64,000 bases of DNA from Geomonas propionica (GTDB taxonomy: Bacteria > Desulfobacterota > Desulfuromonadia > Geobacterales > Geobacteraceae), in NCBI RefSeq assembly GCF_016458235.1, contig NZ_JAEMHK010000009.1, positions 62,001 to 126,000 of the forward strand. The letters are read 5' to 3'. The notes beneath the pieces are model-generated. The model was not told the DNA's origin, ran no database searches, and was given only the letters and a program-made list of their open reading frames with translations. Below, piece by piece: positions 1 to 8,680 of the stretch. Every line of letters begins with the position of its first letter. The stretch's first letter is position 1. The translations under genes and the position numbers were made by a program.

Positions 1-956
1 GCGGCGACCAGACCGTTGCCGTCGCATACAGCGCAGCCAACAACGACTTCAGCCACCTGGCAAATTGGGCTACCACCAAGGTTTCCCCGCAGAACGAACT
101 GCTGTACTGCTGGGGTTGCCACAACAACGCTGAGACCGGCGCGCTGCGCGTCGAAGGCAACATGACCCTCGACTACAAAGCAGCCTCCACCGACACCAGC
201 AACATCGTGATCAACGTGCCGGGCAAAGGCGCAGTCTGCGTGTCCTGCCATGCAGGCCGCGGCAACGCAGCAACCCTGTTCGGTGCATCCACCATCGACC
301 CGGCAGCTGTACTCTCCGGCACCACCACGCCGAAGAACAGCGCAACTGCAACCGCAACCCACTACCTTGGTGCTGCAGCTTCCATCTTCGCTGCCCAGAC
401 CAAGACCGGCTACGAGTTCCCGGGCCGCAGCTACGCTGCACCGGTCTACTTCGAGCACAACACCCTGGGCTGCAACGATTGCCACATGGGCGGCAAGAAC
501 CACAAGTTCGAAGTCGTCGAGAAAGACAGCAAAGGCGTGATCACCGAGATCAAGTCCGCGAAGTGTTTAGAGTGCCACAGCGGCACCTACGCAATGACCG
601 TGTCTAAGCTCAAGGAAGAGGAGAGGGGCTTCAGTGACGCCCTCGCCGCCTTCAACGGCGCTCTTGTTGCACAAGGTTACACCTACACCACTGCTTACCC
701 GTACTTCCTCTTCACCAGCGCAGACAGCACTAAAGCTGCTCTGAAGTGGCGTACCCAGGGTGACCTCGGTGCGGCTCACAACTTCAACTTCCTCCAGCGT
801 GAGCCGGGTGCATACGCCCACAACAGGTTCTACACCAAGCGCCTGATCTACGACTCCCTCGACTGGCTCGACAACAACCAGATGGACAACTCGGTCGTGA
901 TCGACTCCTTGAGGTATCCCTTCGCTGCTAAGTGGCTGGGTGATGCTCGTCCGTAA
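1..956 (+). CDS. Multihaem c-type cytochrome, C-terminal part (5' end outside window)
   Basis: The reading frame is open from base 3, so the gene begins before the window; the first ATG inside it is not the real start. Four haem c motifs are visible: CWGCH about 45 residues in, then CVSCH, CNDCH and CLECH. The tail (GAAHNFNFL, then AYAHNRFYTKRLIYDSLDWL) matches the C-terminal module of the 1403-residue cytochrome at 50204-54415, which carries the same order of haem sites and a similar ending. Known members of this type are secreted or outer-surface electron carriers in metal-reducing bacteria. That role here is inferred. A strong terminator follows 28 bases after the stop codon. The number of haems in the whole protein cannot be known from this fragment. 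Confidence 0.9.
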   Translation, partial: GDQTVAVAYSAANNDFSHLANWATTKVSPQNELLYCWGCHNNAETGALRVEGNMTLDYKAASTDTSNIVINVPGKGAVCVSCHAGRGNAATLFGASTIDPAAVLSGTTTPKNSATATATHYLGAAASIFAAQTKTGYEFPGRSYAAPVYFEHNTLGCNDCHMGGKNHKFEVVEKDSKGVITEIKSAKCLECHSGTYAMTVSKLKEEERGFSDALAAFNGALVAQGYTYTTAYPYFLFTSADSTKAALKWRTQGDLGAAHNFNFLQREPGAYAHNRFYTKRLIYDSLDWLDNNQMDNSVVIDSLRYPFAAKWLGDARP

Positions 957-984
957 CCTGTAATCAGAAGCAATGCCATACAAT

Positions 985-1014
985 GCCCCCCGTCGTGAGA
1001 CGGGGGGCTTTTTT
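985..1014 (+). terminator. Rho-independent terminator of the cytochrome gene
   Basis: A perfect 10 bp stem (GCCCCCCGTC / GACGGGGGGC) with a GTGA loop is followed by six T residues, 28 bases after the cytochrome stop codon. Confidence 0.93.
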
Positions 1015-1050
1015 ATTGGGGCCGTAGAAACCTTGAAACATTCAAGAGCA

Positions 1051-1170
1051 GGTTCGCAAAGAACGCTGGGTTCACGCCAAAGGACGCTAGGAGAATCTTT
1101 GTCTTGGGATAGGCTGACAGGACCTTCGCGTACTTGCGGGTACTGCGCGTACTTTGCGTGACTGCTTTTG
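1051..1170. repeat. Diverged copy of the GTTACGCAAAG...CTTTGCGTAAC intergenic repeat
   Basis: The left side reads GGTTCGCAAAGAACGC and the right side ACTTTGCGTGACTGCTTTT, an imperfect inverted pair about 120 bp apart. These ends resemble those of the four-copy array at 4911-5470 and the element at 49998-50096. The rest of the 957-1248 gap holds the cytochrome terminator and a CCTCCCCC/GGGGGAGG hairpin (1211-1231); no gene is seen. Confidence 0.55.
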
Positions 1171-1248
1171 ACGTGGGTTCTTGCGGGGAAAGGTTCAGAT
1201 GAGGAGGGCTCCTCCCCCATGGCGGGGGAGGGGACTTTCAGATGGGAA

Positions 1249-1947
1249 CTACTGCTTGTCGATGCCGCCGGAGAAGATGACCTTGTCGAGGTTGCGGTTC
1301 AAAGCTGCGCTGCCGAAGTTCTTGACCAGGGAGCCGGGAAGGAACTTCACGACCTGTCCCTGTTCGACCTTGTTACTTGCCGGGACCGCGACCCAGATAT
1401 CAGTCTCACCCTGGTCCACCCGCGCATAGGTGTACTCACCGCCATTGACCACCTCGAGGATCTTGCCAGCCACGCTCACGCTGCCCGTGGTCTTGGTGGT
1501 CGGGGTGAGGGGCGAGTGCCACGCCGGAAGCTTCTTGTCCGATGTCGCCGGCTTGACCACTTCCTTGATCACCAGTTCATCGCTGAAGTAGATGGTGTCG
1601 AAGGTCCTGTTCAGGCTTTTGGCGAGGTAGTTGGTCACCAGCATGCCCGTTTTCACCTCGACCTGCTGCCCCACTTTCACGTCGGCGGTGGGAATGGCGA
1701 ACCAGGTCTTGGCGCTGCCGCTGTCGACGTTGACGTAGCTGTACCGGCCGGCTTGGAACACCTCGGTGATGGTCCCCTTGTTGATGTTACCGGTAGGGAC
1801 GGCAGGTGCTTCCTTCGCGGCGGGAGCCGGTTCGGCGGCAGGCGTGGTCGGTGCAGCGTCCGGTGCTTGGCCGGTCGTGTGGGCGCATCCTGCTGCGAGA
1901 GTGAGGGTTGCTGCACAAAGTGCCAACGGTTTCAGGTGATGCCACAT
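1249..1947 (-). CDS. Lipoprotein with two NrfJ-like repeat domains
   Basis: The protein has about 232 residues with a lipoprotein signal (hydrophobic stretch ending in LAAGC), so it should be anchored in a membrane and face the periplasm or cell surface. Two tandem copies of a ~75-residue domain follow. Each has the pattern G-x-I-x-E-V ... Y-[ST]-Y-x-x-V ... W-[FV]-A-[IV]-P ... V-x-x-G-Q ... LNR(T/N)xDxxxFS. This resembles small NrfJ-type beta-barrel domains found near multihaem cytochromes; that family assignment is from memory and tentative. A three-copy paralogue lies at 54717-55787, also beside a cytochrome. Two ATG codons six bases apart are possible; the second is better spaced (9 bases) from AAAGGAG and was used. 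The alternative starts at 1953. Substrate or partner is unknown. Confidence 0.82.
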   Translation of the reverse strand: MWHHLKPLALCAATLTLAAGCAHTTGQAPDAAPTTPAAEPAPAAKEAPAVPTGNINKGTITEVFQAGRYSYVNVDSGSAKTWFAIPTADVKVGQQVEVKTGMLVTNYLAKSLNRTFDTIYFSDELVIKEVVKPATSDKKLPAWHSPLTPTTKTTGSVSVAGKILEVVNGGEYTYARVDQGETDIWVAVPASNKVEQGQVVKFLPGSLVKNFGSAALNRNLDKVIFSGGIDKQ

Positions 1948-1981
1948 AGTCATTTGCTCCTTTTCAGGTGTAGCTGCTTTC

Positions 1982-2119
1982 ACGGGAAAAAGTTCCCGTC
2001 TAAACGTAAAGTCGAAAATCGTTTAACAGGGATAAAGGGGTTGCAGGGGATAACGGCAAAAAAAGTCTTTGAGTACCAAAAGCCTGATGCCTTTTCATTT
2101 ATCCCTTTTATCCCTGTGA
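1982..2119. repeat. Intergenic inverted repeats (GGGATAA-type)
   Basis: The gap between the lipoprotein and the TPR membrane protein holds AACAGGGATAAAGGGG (2025-2040), a second CAGGGGATAA (2044-2053), and the inverted sequence TTTATCCCTTTTATCCCTG (2098-2116). A small palindrome, ACGGGAA/TTCCCGT (1982-1999), lies about 35 bases upstream of the lipoprotein start and could be an operator or leader hairpin. No gene is seen. Confidence 0.45.
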
Positions 2120-2138
2120 ATCAGGTCTGTTCTTTTGT

Positions 2139-3923
2139 CTATTGACCCTGTGCGCCCGCCTTGGCCCGCATCAGGTCCAGCCGGTACTGCGGTGTGGCAG
2201 GGTCGAGGCTCGCCGCGCACTGAAAGAAGACGGCGGCCTTCGGGAGGTTCTGTTGCAGGGCGAAGGTGACCCCGATCTTGTGATAGATGCTGGCATCGGT
2301 GGGTCTTTGCTTCATCGCGGCCTGGTACTGGTCCATCGCCTGCGGCAGCATCCGCTTGAGTCGGTAGGCGTCCCCCAGGTTCACCTGCGCCTCCGCGAGC
2401 GTGGGGTCGAGCTTCACAGCCTGGGAGAGGGAGGCTATAGCCTGGTCGTAATCCCCTTTCTTCCCGAAGATGGTGCCGATCAGGTTGAATGGGGGCGCCT
2501 CCTTGGGAGAGAGCCTGGTGGCGATGAGAGCCTCCTGCAGCGATTCGTCCAGCCGCCCCGATTTCTCCAGGGCCAACGCCAGGTTGTAGTGCGGCCGCGC
2601 CTTATTAGGCGATTTCAGCGCCGTGTCCCCCCACAGGCTCAGTTCACTCCCCCATACCAGGTTGCGTACAAAAGTGGTGGCCGTCAGCGCGAGGACTACC
2701 ACGCCTGCGGTCGCCACAGCGCTACGTGATATGCCGCCTTTGAAGCAGAGGGAGAAGAGGGCCGCCAGCGCGATGAAGGCGCCCACGGAGGGGAGGTACA
2801 CCCTGTGCTCGAAGATCACGTCCGCGATGGGGATGACGCTTGATTCGACGGCGATCGTGATGAAGAACCAGAGTATGCCGAAGCTGATGAGACGCAGTTC
2901 CGGCTCTGCCTGGGGTGCGCGCGAGCGGTACCAGAGCACCAGCGCAGCGCCAAAGAGCACCAGCAGAAGCAGCAGCGAGAACAGGACCGGCAAGCTCGCC
3001 AGCGAGTGGTACACCGGGAAGTCGTAATCGAGATTCTGCCGCACCGGCACAACGAGCAGGCGCAGGTAGGTGGCGAGGACGGGGAACTGTGTGAACAGGT
3101 AATCCAGGCGCGACAGTTCGCTGTCCACCCGGGTCGCCGCGGTCACGTCGGAGATGATCTGTCCGATAGGCTTGTTGGTGCCCAGAAGGCTCAGCGGCAC
3201 GATCAGCACCGTGAGGGCCACCGGCAGCAGGAAGAGGAGCTTTTTCACAGCAGTCATCCGGAAGAACATGAACTCGTAGAGCACCACCACGAAGGGGAGG
3301 GTGAAGGCGATTTCCTTGGTCTTCATGGCGCAGCCCGCTGCTGCCAGGGCGAGGATGTAAAAGCTGAGCGGCTTGAGCGCAAAGGGGCGGCCGGTCTCTT
3401 CCTGGAGCAGGCGGGCCTTGGCGTAGCTGGCAATGGACGCCACAAAGAAAAGGGCGGCCAGCGATGCCAGGCGCTGGATCACGTAGGTGACGGCCTGGGT
3501 CTGCACCGGGTGGGCGACGAACAAGAGCGCGGCGAACAGCGGGATGAACCACGATGCGTCGCCGGCTTCGCCCTCGCGCGTGAGCGCCGGCGTGGAGAGG
3601 GTGAGCCGCGCCAGGAGGTAGCTCAGGACCCCGGTGCCGATGTGGATCGCCAGGTTGACCACGTGGTAGCCGGTTACGTCGAGGGCTCCGAAGCGGTAGT
3701 TGAGGGCCACGGTGAGGTAACCCAGGAAGCGGCGGGGATTGTAGATGTACCCGTCATCATACAAGAAGCGATGCAGATCCTTGATGACGTTGTTGGTCAC
3801 GATGGACCCCTCGTCATCGAAGATGAAAGGGACGTGAAAAGAATTGCTATAGGCGAGCAGCGCGACGGCTGCGATAAGGAACAGGTGCAGGGGAAGGCGG
3901 GACCAGACAGATTTGTTCGACAT
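2139..3923 (-). CDS. Polytopic membrane protein with C-terminal TPR repeats (GT-C/TMTC-like)
   Basis: This 594-residue protein begins with roughly 10-12 hydrophobic segments (residues about 10-415) and ends with three to four tetratricopeptide repeats (about 420-590, for example the A-x-x-N-L-G-D-A-Y-R-L pattern). Near the N-terminus FDDEGSIVTN sits in the first extracytoplasmic loop, as the acidic catalytic motif does in GT-C glycosyltransferases. HRVYLPSVG later in the membrane part is also typical of the TMTC/PMT-like group with TPR tails. The likely role is transfer of a lipid-linked sugar to a protein or glycan on the outer face of the inner membrane. That is inferred from architecture only. 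The ATG is preceded by AAAGGT. It stands as a single gene, upstream of and in the same direction as the repeat lipoprotein. Confidence 0.72.
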   Translation of the reverse strand: MSNKSVWSRLPLHLFLIAAVALLAYSNSFHVPFIFDDEGSIVTNNVIKDLHRFLYDDGYIYNPRRFLGYLTVALNYRFGALDVTGYHVVNLAIHIGTGVLSYLLARLTLSTPALTREGEAGDASWFIPLFAALLFVAHPVQTQAVTYVIQRLASLAALFFVASIASYAKARLLQEETGRPFALKPLSFYILALAAAGCAMKTKEIAFTLPFVVVLYEFMFFRMTAVKKLLFLLPVALTVLIVPLSLLGTNKPIGQIISDVTAATRVDSELSRLDYLFTQFPVLATYLRLLVVPVRQNLDYDFPVYHSLASLPVLFSLLLLLVLFGAALVLWYRSRAPQAEPELRLISFGILWFFITIAVESSVIPIADVIFEHRVYLPSVGAFIALAALFSLCFKGGISRSAVATAGVVVLALTATTFVRNLVWGSELSLWGDTALKSPNKARPHYNLALALEKSGRLDESLQEALIATRLSPKEAPPFNLIGTIFGKKGDYDQAIASLSQAVKLDPTLAEAQVNLGDAYRLKRMLPQAMDQYQAAMKQRPTDASIYHKIGVTFALQQNLPKAAVFFQCAASLDPATPQYRLDLMRAKAGAQGQ

Positions 3924-3990
3924 CGGCTTACCTTTCGTGGACGGCAGAATAGGCCGTAATCTATCACAAAAAAGTAAAACCTAGAACGAT

Positions 3991-4026
3991 AAAAAGGCGG
4001 CGCGAGTCTGGTGCCTCCGCGCCGTC
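3991..4026 (-). terminator. Terminator of the DUF3108 gene
   Basis: On the minus strand GACGGCGCG and CGCGCCGCC form a stem (one G-U pair) followed directly by TTTTT, just downstream of the stop codon of the DUF3108 gene. Confidence 0.75.
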
Positions 4027-4043
4027 GGGTGTGTCATGCCCTG

Positions 4044-4853
4044 TCAGTAACTGCCGCCGACCAGGACCGCCTTGATGGTCTCCATGCGGGGGATGTTGTT
4101 CCTCACGCTTTCGGGGGTGAACTGCTGCAGGTAGGGCGGGATGCCGTCACGGAAGAGATCCTTGATTCTCTTTTCGATCATGACCGGCACCTTTCTGGCG
4201 TCATCGGTAAGCCAGATGGTAAGCGGCCCGCGCGCGTAGAAAAGCCCCTGGCTTTCGATGTCCATGTTCGGCGCCACGACGATGGTCTTGAAACTGCCGG
4301 CCGGGGTATGGACCGTCTCGCGCCGCAGTACGCTCACCTTGATCCGGTTCAGCTTCCCCTTGTCGAGCACGTTCACCTCGACCTCCTTGCCGACGGTAAG
4401 CGGCAGCTGGCGCAGGTAGAACATGCAGGACACCGGATCCCAGGCCGGCTCGACCAGCTTCGTGGACGACTTCTCGAAACTCTTCAGGTCTACGAACTCG
4501 AAGCGCTTGCTCTTACGGTTCACGCTGGCGGCGCGGTACCAGTCGTTTTTCCCCTCCCGAAGCTTCATCTTGTAGCTGTGCAGCGCATAGCCCTTGCCAT
4601 CCCTGTCGAGTTTGCTGGTCTCCAGGTCGTCCACCTTGTAAAAGGGGGCGGACCACGTTTCAGAGCGGACTTTCGAGGTGATCTCGATCCCGTCGCCGGT
4701 GGTCACCGTGGCGAGGGTTGAGGTGCCGATCTTTACCCCTGTCCAGGTCAGCTGGTAGTTGAGCGTTTCCGGAATGGATGAGGCGGGTGCCTCCGTGCCG
4801 GCGGTAAGGAGCGCGAAGAGGAGAAGTAATAAGCTGTGAGCTGACTTTTTCAT
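4044..4853 (-). CDS. DUF3108 family secreted protein
   Basis: The protein has 269 residues with an N-terminal signal peptide (MKKSAHSLLLLLF... ending near EAPASS). The body matches the general pattern of DUF3108 proteins: LNYQLTWTGVKIGTSTLAT at the start of the mature part, later YKMKLREGKNDWYR, a Cys-containing segment YLRQLPL, and a late GLFYARGPLTIWLTDDARKVPV. These are predicted periplasmic beta-rich proteins of unknown function. The open frame extends to 4997, but the upstream part lies in the repeat array and lacks protein character, so the ATG in front of the signal peptide was chosen. No strong ribosome binding site is seen. A terminator follows closely. Confidence 0.8.
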   Translation of the reverse strand: MKKSAHSLLLLLFALLTAGTEAPASSIPETLNYQLTWTGVKIGTSTLATVTTGDGIEITSKVRSETWSAPFYKVDDLETSKLDRDGKGYALHSYKMKLREGKNDWYRAASVNRKSKRFEFVDLKSFEKSSTKLVEPAWDPVSCMFYLRQLPLTVGKEVEVNVLDKGKLNRIKVSVLRRETVHTPAGSFKTIVVAPNMDIESQGLFYARGPLTIWLTDDARKVPVMIEKRIKDLFRDGIPPYLQQFTPESVRNNIPRMETIKAVLVGGSY

Positions 4854-4910
4854 GGCGGGTAATCTAGCACAAAAAGATGGGACTTTTAAAGAGCTAAACA
4901 GGCAAAAGCG

Positions 4911-5470
4911 GTTACGCAAAGTACCCAAAGGAGGCGCGAAGGGCGCAAGGTAATCCTCCTGCTTGAGGTTTAACCCAAAGTCCTTCTTCCCGTTCATAGC
5001 GGCGACTCGGCGTTCTTTGCGTAACAGCTTTTCGAAGCACCGCTTTTAGAAGCAGTTACGCAAAGTACCCAAAGGAGGCGCGAAGGGCGCCAAGGTAATC
5101 CTCCAGCTTGAGGTTTAACCCAAAGTCCTTCTTCCCGTCCTTCGCGGATACTCAGCGTTCTTCGCGTAACAGCTTTTCGAAGCACCGCTTTTAGAAGCTG
5201 TTACGCAAAGTACCCAAAGGAGACACGAAGGGCACCAAGGTAATCCTCCTGCTGGAGGTTTAACCCAAAGTCCTTCTTCCCGTTCATAGCGGCGACTCGG
5301 CGTTCTTTGCGTAACAGCTTTTCGAAGCACCGCTTTTAGAAGCAGTTACGCAAAGTGCCCAAAGGAGACACGATGGGCGCCAAGGTAATCCTCCTGCTTG
5401 AGGCTTAACCCAAAGTCCTTCTTCCCGTCCTTCGCAGATACTCGGCGTTCTTCGCGTAACCGCTTTTCGG
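4911..5470. repeat. Four tandem copies of a ~145 bp repeat with inverted ends
   Basis: Copies begin at GTTACGCAAAG near 4911, 5055, 5200 and 5345, a period of 144-145 bp. Each copy is about 115 bp between GTTACGCAAAG and CTTTGCGTAAC (or CTTCGCGTAAC), which are inverse complements. A ~30 bp linker containing GCTTTTCGAAGCACCGCTTTT separates the copies. The copies differ at scattered positions. The array runs straight into the 3' end of the GxxExxY gene, and a half copy reappears upstream of that gene at 5961-6010. Short open frames inside the array are by-products of the repeat. Confidence 0.93.
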
Positions 5471-5472
5471 AG

Positions 5473-5865
5473 TTACGCTTTGCCGCCCAAGTTGTTGACC
5501 ATTCTCTTCATGCCATCCTTCATGAGTGATACGTTCCAGTTTAGGACGTAGCCTAGCTTCAAGCCGGTCAGCCTCAGATAGGTCAGAAGTTGAGCTTCAT
5601 GCACAGGACTGATTTTGTCCACGCACTTATTTTCAATCAGGACACAATTGTCAACGATCATGTCGACTCGGTAGCTGACGTCCAGGCAGAGGTCGCGATA
5701 CCGTAGCGGCAACGCGACCTCGCACTGGACGGTGAGCCCTTGCAATTTGAGTTCATAGCAGAGGCATTGCTCATAGGCGGACTCCAGCAGCCCGGGGCCC
5801 AAGTGGCTGTGCACATTGATCGCGGCGCCCAGGATAATCCTTCCCACTTCCTCGATCTTCTCCAT
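5473..5865 (-). CDS. GxxExxY family protein
   Basis: This 130-residue protein carries the family motif in GPGLLESAYE (residues about 23-32). It also has a PD-(D/E)xK nuclease-like core: D-M-I-V-D-N then V-L-I-E-N-K near residues 68-80. The family is widespread, often in environmental bacteria, and has no firmly established function; a nuclease fold is suggested by sequence. Its ribosome binding site is excellent (AGGAGGTG five bases before ATG). The gene is embedded in the tandem repeat array: its stop codon lies in a GCAAAGCGTAAC remnant of a repeat end, and a half repeat flanks it upstream. That suggests gene and repeat have moved or spread together. Confidence 0.88.
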   Translation of the reverse strand: MEKIEEVGRIILGAAINVHSHLGPGLLESAYEQCLCYELKLQGLTVQCEVALPLRYRDLCLDVSYRVDMIVDNCVLIENKCVDKISPVHEAQLLTYLRLTGLKLGYVLNWNVSLMKDGMKRMVNNLGGKA

Positions 5866-5960
5866 GCATACACCTCCTGTAGGTGGAATTGGATAAGTTT
5901 AATGCATGATTGGATTTGGAAAAGTCCCTACAGCTTGAGCTTTGTCATCCAAAACAGCTT

Positions 5961-6010
5961 TCCTTCCCGTCCTTCACGGCGACTCGGCGTTCTTTGCGTA
6001 ACTGCTTTTT
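5961..6010. repeat. Half copy of the 145 bp repeat, upstream side of GxxExxY gene
   Basis: CTTCCCGTCCTTCACGGCGA followed by CTCGGCGTTCTTTGCGTAACTGCTTTT repeats the right half of the array unit almost exactly. The remaining non-coding bases, 6011-6294, form the AT-richer leader of the protease gene. I looked there for a cyclic-di-GMP riboswitch core and saw none. Confidence 0.88.
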
Positions 6011-6294
6011 AGGTTTTGGGGTGACAGGTTTTTCGTAACGCTCTTTCACGGGTACGGTTTTGGCAAAGGCGTAGACATAGATGTTCGGCGTACCCTAATT
6101 CCCTTAATTTTATACGATGATTGTCATGGTGCTTACGCCATATTGCGACTTAGCTATGTTTTCACCCGGTGTTTTCGCGAGGCCTTTGGTATCGAAACGG
6201 CATCAAAACTGTGAGAATGGTTGTTCGCCAGTCCGTAACAATATTTTTATGCAATAAAATTATGCCCGTGCGGTTTGCGGGCGAAGGTGACCCG

Positions 6295-8622
6295 ATGCGC
6301 AAAAAACAATGTCTTGCCACGGCTGTGGCCGTAACACTCCTGCTGGCTGCCGTCCCTGCGTTCGCTCGTTCGCCGCGTGTCATCGACGACAACGACAGGG
6401 TCTCCCTGCGGGGCAACGTTCACCCCAACGCCCGTCCTGAATTCGACGCCGGGCCAGTCGATCCGGCACTCCCGATGGAGCGCATGATCATCACGCTGCA
6501 TCTGCCGCCTGAAAAGAAAGAGAAGCTGGACCGGTTCCTGGTGGAGCAGCACGATCCTGCTTCTCCCAACTACCAGCACTGGCTTACCCCCGAAGAGTTC
6601 GCCGAGCGCTTTGCGCCCGACCCGGAAGACATCGGTGCCATCAAGGGGTGGCTCACCTCGCAGGGCTTTACCATCGACGAGGTTTCCCGCGGGCGCACCT
6701 CTATCAACTTCACCGGCAATGTCGAGAAGGTGGAAAAGGCATTCCGCACCAAGATCCGGAAATACAAGGTCGACGGCAAAGAGCGTCACGCGAACTCGAA
6801 GGACCCGGAAATTCCGCGTGGGCTTGCCGACGTCGTCGCCGGTATCGTGACCCTGCACGACTTCGGCCATGCCCCCATGAACACGGGTGCGCGTCTGTTG
6901 GACGAGGTGCAGCCGGAATACACCTACAGTTCCAGTATTCATTACATGTCGCCCATTGACTTCGCCGCCATCTACAACGTCAACCCGCTTTACACGGCAG
7001 GTTACGACGGTACCGGGCAGAGCATCGCCGTTGTCGGTCGCACCCATCCGACCGGCAGCAACTGGTCCGATTTCCGCAGCATCATGGGACTGGCCCCGAA
7101 ACCGGTGACGGTGATAGTGAACGGCACTGACCCCGGAGACATCGGGACCGCAGAGGCTAACGAGGCGGACTTGGACGTCGAGTGGGCGGGCGCCATCGCC
7201 AAGAACGCCACCGTCCAGTTCGTCATCTCCAAGACTACAATCACCACCGATGGCGTTGACCTCTCCGCCAAGTACATCGTCGACAACAACATTGCGCCGG
7301 TCATGACCACCAGCTTCGGTCTGTGCGAGGCTTCCATGGGAGCTGCGCAAAACAGCTTCTACAACAACCTGTGGCAGCAGGCCGCCGCGCAGGGGATCAC
7401 CTCCTTCGTCGCCGCCGGCGACTCCGGTGCGGCCGGTTGCAGCAGCCCGGACGCCGCCTCCGGTTCCGGCCTCGGTATCAACGGTCTTGCCTCAACCCCT
7501 TACAACGTCGCAGTTGGCGGTACCAACTTCAATGACCAAGGGGGCGGCTATTGGAGTCCTGTCAATGGCCCCTACTACAATTCGGCCTTTGGCTACATCC
7601 CGGAAAGCGCATGGAATGAAAGCGGCACGGTTTCCGGTGGTTACCAGCTTTGGGCCACGGGCAGCGGTCTTTCCAGCATCTATACCAAGCCCTCCTGGCA
7701 GGTGGCGCCGGGCGTACCGGCCAGCGGCATGCGCGGCATCCCGGACGTCTCTCTGACCGCGTCGGCGCACATTCCTTACCTGGTAAGGAGCAAGAACGCG
7801 ACCTACATGATGAGCGGCACCTCCGCCTCGTCGCCCGCCTTTGCCAGCATTATGGCGCTCATCGTGCAAAAGACCGGGGTACGCCAAGGTAACGCCAACA
7901 TCAAGCTGTACCAGTTGGCCAACGCGCAGTACACCTCCACCGGTCCGACCGTCTTCCACGACACCACCTCCGGCACCAGCTCCGTTCCCGGAGTCACCGG
8001 CTACTCCTGCACCACCGGCTACGACCTTGTTACCGGCCTCGGTTCGGTCGATGCCAACGCACTGGCCGCCAACTGGCCCTCCGCACCGCCGCTTGTCATC
8101 ACTGCGGCCTCCCTTGCCAACGGCACCCAGGGCGTCGCCTACAGTACCTCCCTCTCCGCATCCGGCGGCAGCGCTCCGTACACTTGGACCGTCATAAGCG
8201 GCAGTCTCTCCGCCGGCATGACCCTCACCAGCGGCGGCACCTTGAGCGGAACGCCGACCACCACTGGCGTGTTCAGCTTCACCGTTCAGGTGAAGGATTC
8301 GATCAACACCACCGTCACCAAGAGCTTCTCCCACGCCGTCAGCGCCACGGCTTGCAGCAACCAGCCCGTAGAGATCTCCGGCGCCACCCCCGTTCTCTAC
8401 CCCGACTTCAGCTCGGCGTATGCGGCCGCGGCCACCGGGGCTGATCTCCAGCTGCAGGCTCTGGATTTCAATGCCGACTTCGTTTTTGACAGGGATATCA
8501 CTGTCTCGCTGAGCGGTGGCAACGACTGCGCTTATACCGACAACTCCAACAAGACCGGTGTGCTCGGCAAGCTGCGCGTCAGTAAGGGAACCGTCGCCAT
8601 TGACAAACTGGCCTTCAAGTAA
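6295..8622 (+). CDS. Secreted sedolisin-type protease (S53 peptidase with pro-domain and Ig-like domain)
   Basis: The protein has 775 residues from the ATG behind AAGGTGA, which directly precedes a signal peptide ending AVPAFA. A pro-kumamolisin activation domain spans about residues 35-190 (it contains SPNYQHWLTPEEFAERFAP). The catalytic domain is about 215-620. The catalytic Glu and Asp, four residues apart, lie in NEADLDVEW; the oxyanion Asp in FVAAGDSGAAG; the serine in SGTSASSPAFA. GYDLVTGLGSVD is the usual end with the calcium site. A putative Ig domain (ITAASLANGTQG...GTPTTTGVFSFTV) and a ~90-residue Cys-containing tail follow. Sedolisins are acid-active serine-carboxyl endopeptidases that cut off their own pro-domain after secretion. 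The next gene is another secreted protein 58 bases downstream, so the two may be co-transcribed. The frame is open further upstream, but that part is not signal-like. Confidence 0.93.
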   Translation: MRKKQCLATAVAVTLLLAAVPAFARSPRVIDDNDRVSLRGNVHPNARPEFDAGPVDPALPMERMIITLHLPPEKKEKLDRFLVEQHDPASPNYQHWLTPEEFAERFAPDPEDIGAIKGWLTSQGFTIDEVSRGRTSINFTGNVEKVEKAFRTKIRKYKVDGKERHANSKDPEIPRGLADVVAGIVTLHDFGHAPMNTGARLLDEVQPEYTYSSSIHYMSPIDFAAIYNVNPLYTAGYDGTGQSIAVVGRTHPTGSNWSDFRSIMGLAPKPVTVIVNGTDPGDIGTAEANEADLDVEWAGAIAKNATVQFVISKTTITTDGVDLSAKYIVDNNIAPVMTTSFGLCEASMGAAQNSFYNNLWQQAAAQGITSFVAAGDSGAAGCSSPDAASGSGLGINGLASTPYNVAVGGTNFNDQGGGYWSPVNGPYYNSAFGYIPESAWNESGTVSGGYQLWATGSGLSSIYTKPSWQVAPGVPASGMRGIPDVSLTASAHIPYLVRSKNATYMMSGTSASSPAFASIMALIVQKTGVRQGNANIKLYQLANAQYTSTGPTVFHDTTSGTSSVPGVTGYSCTTGYDLVTGLGSVDANALAANWPSAPPLVITAASLANGTQGVAYSTSLSASGGSAPYTWTVISGSLSAGMTLTSGGTLSGTPTTTGVFSFTVQVKDSINTTVTKSFSHAVSATACSNQPVEISGATPVLYPDFSSAYAAAATGADLQLQALDFNADFVFDRDITVSLSGGNDCAYTDNSNKTGVLGKLRVSKGTVAIDKLAFK

Positions 8623-8680
8623 TCTTTGCAATCAATTTGCGGTTAAACCATTTAATCAAATTGCGGAAAAGGAGTAAGAC

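Noticed and set aside
4994-5330. Two short minus-strand frames (63 and 71 codons) in the repeat array
   Set aside because: They are translations of the 145 bp repeat itself, repeat one another, and lack a proper ribosome binding site.
4911-5470. Tandem array considered as a CRISPR array
   Set aside because: Whole 145 bp units are repeated with no unique spacers.
6011-6294. Possible cyclic-di-GMP riboswitch before the protease gene
   Set aside because: Such riboswitches are frequent in this group and the leader is long, but I could not find the conserved core elements; nor could I in the leaders of the cytochromes at 54416 and 57351.
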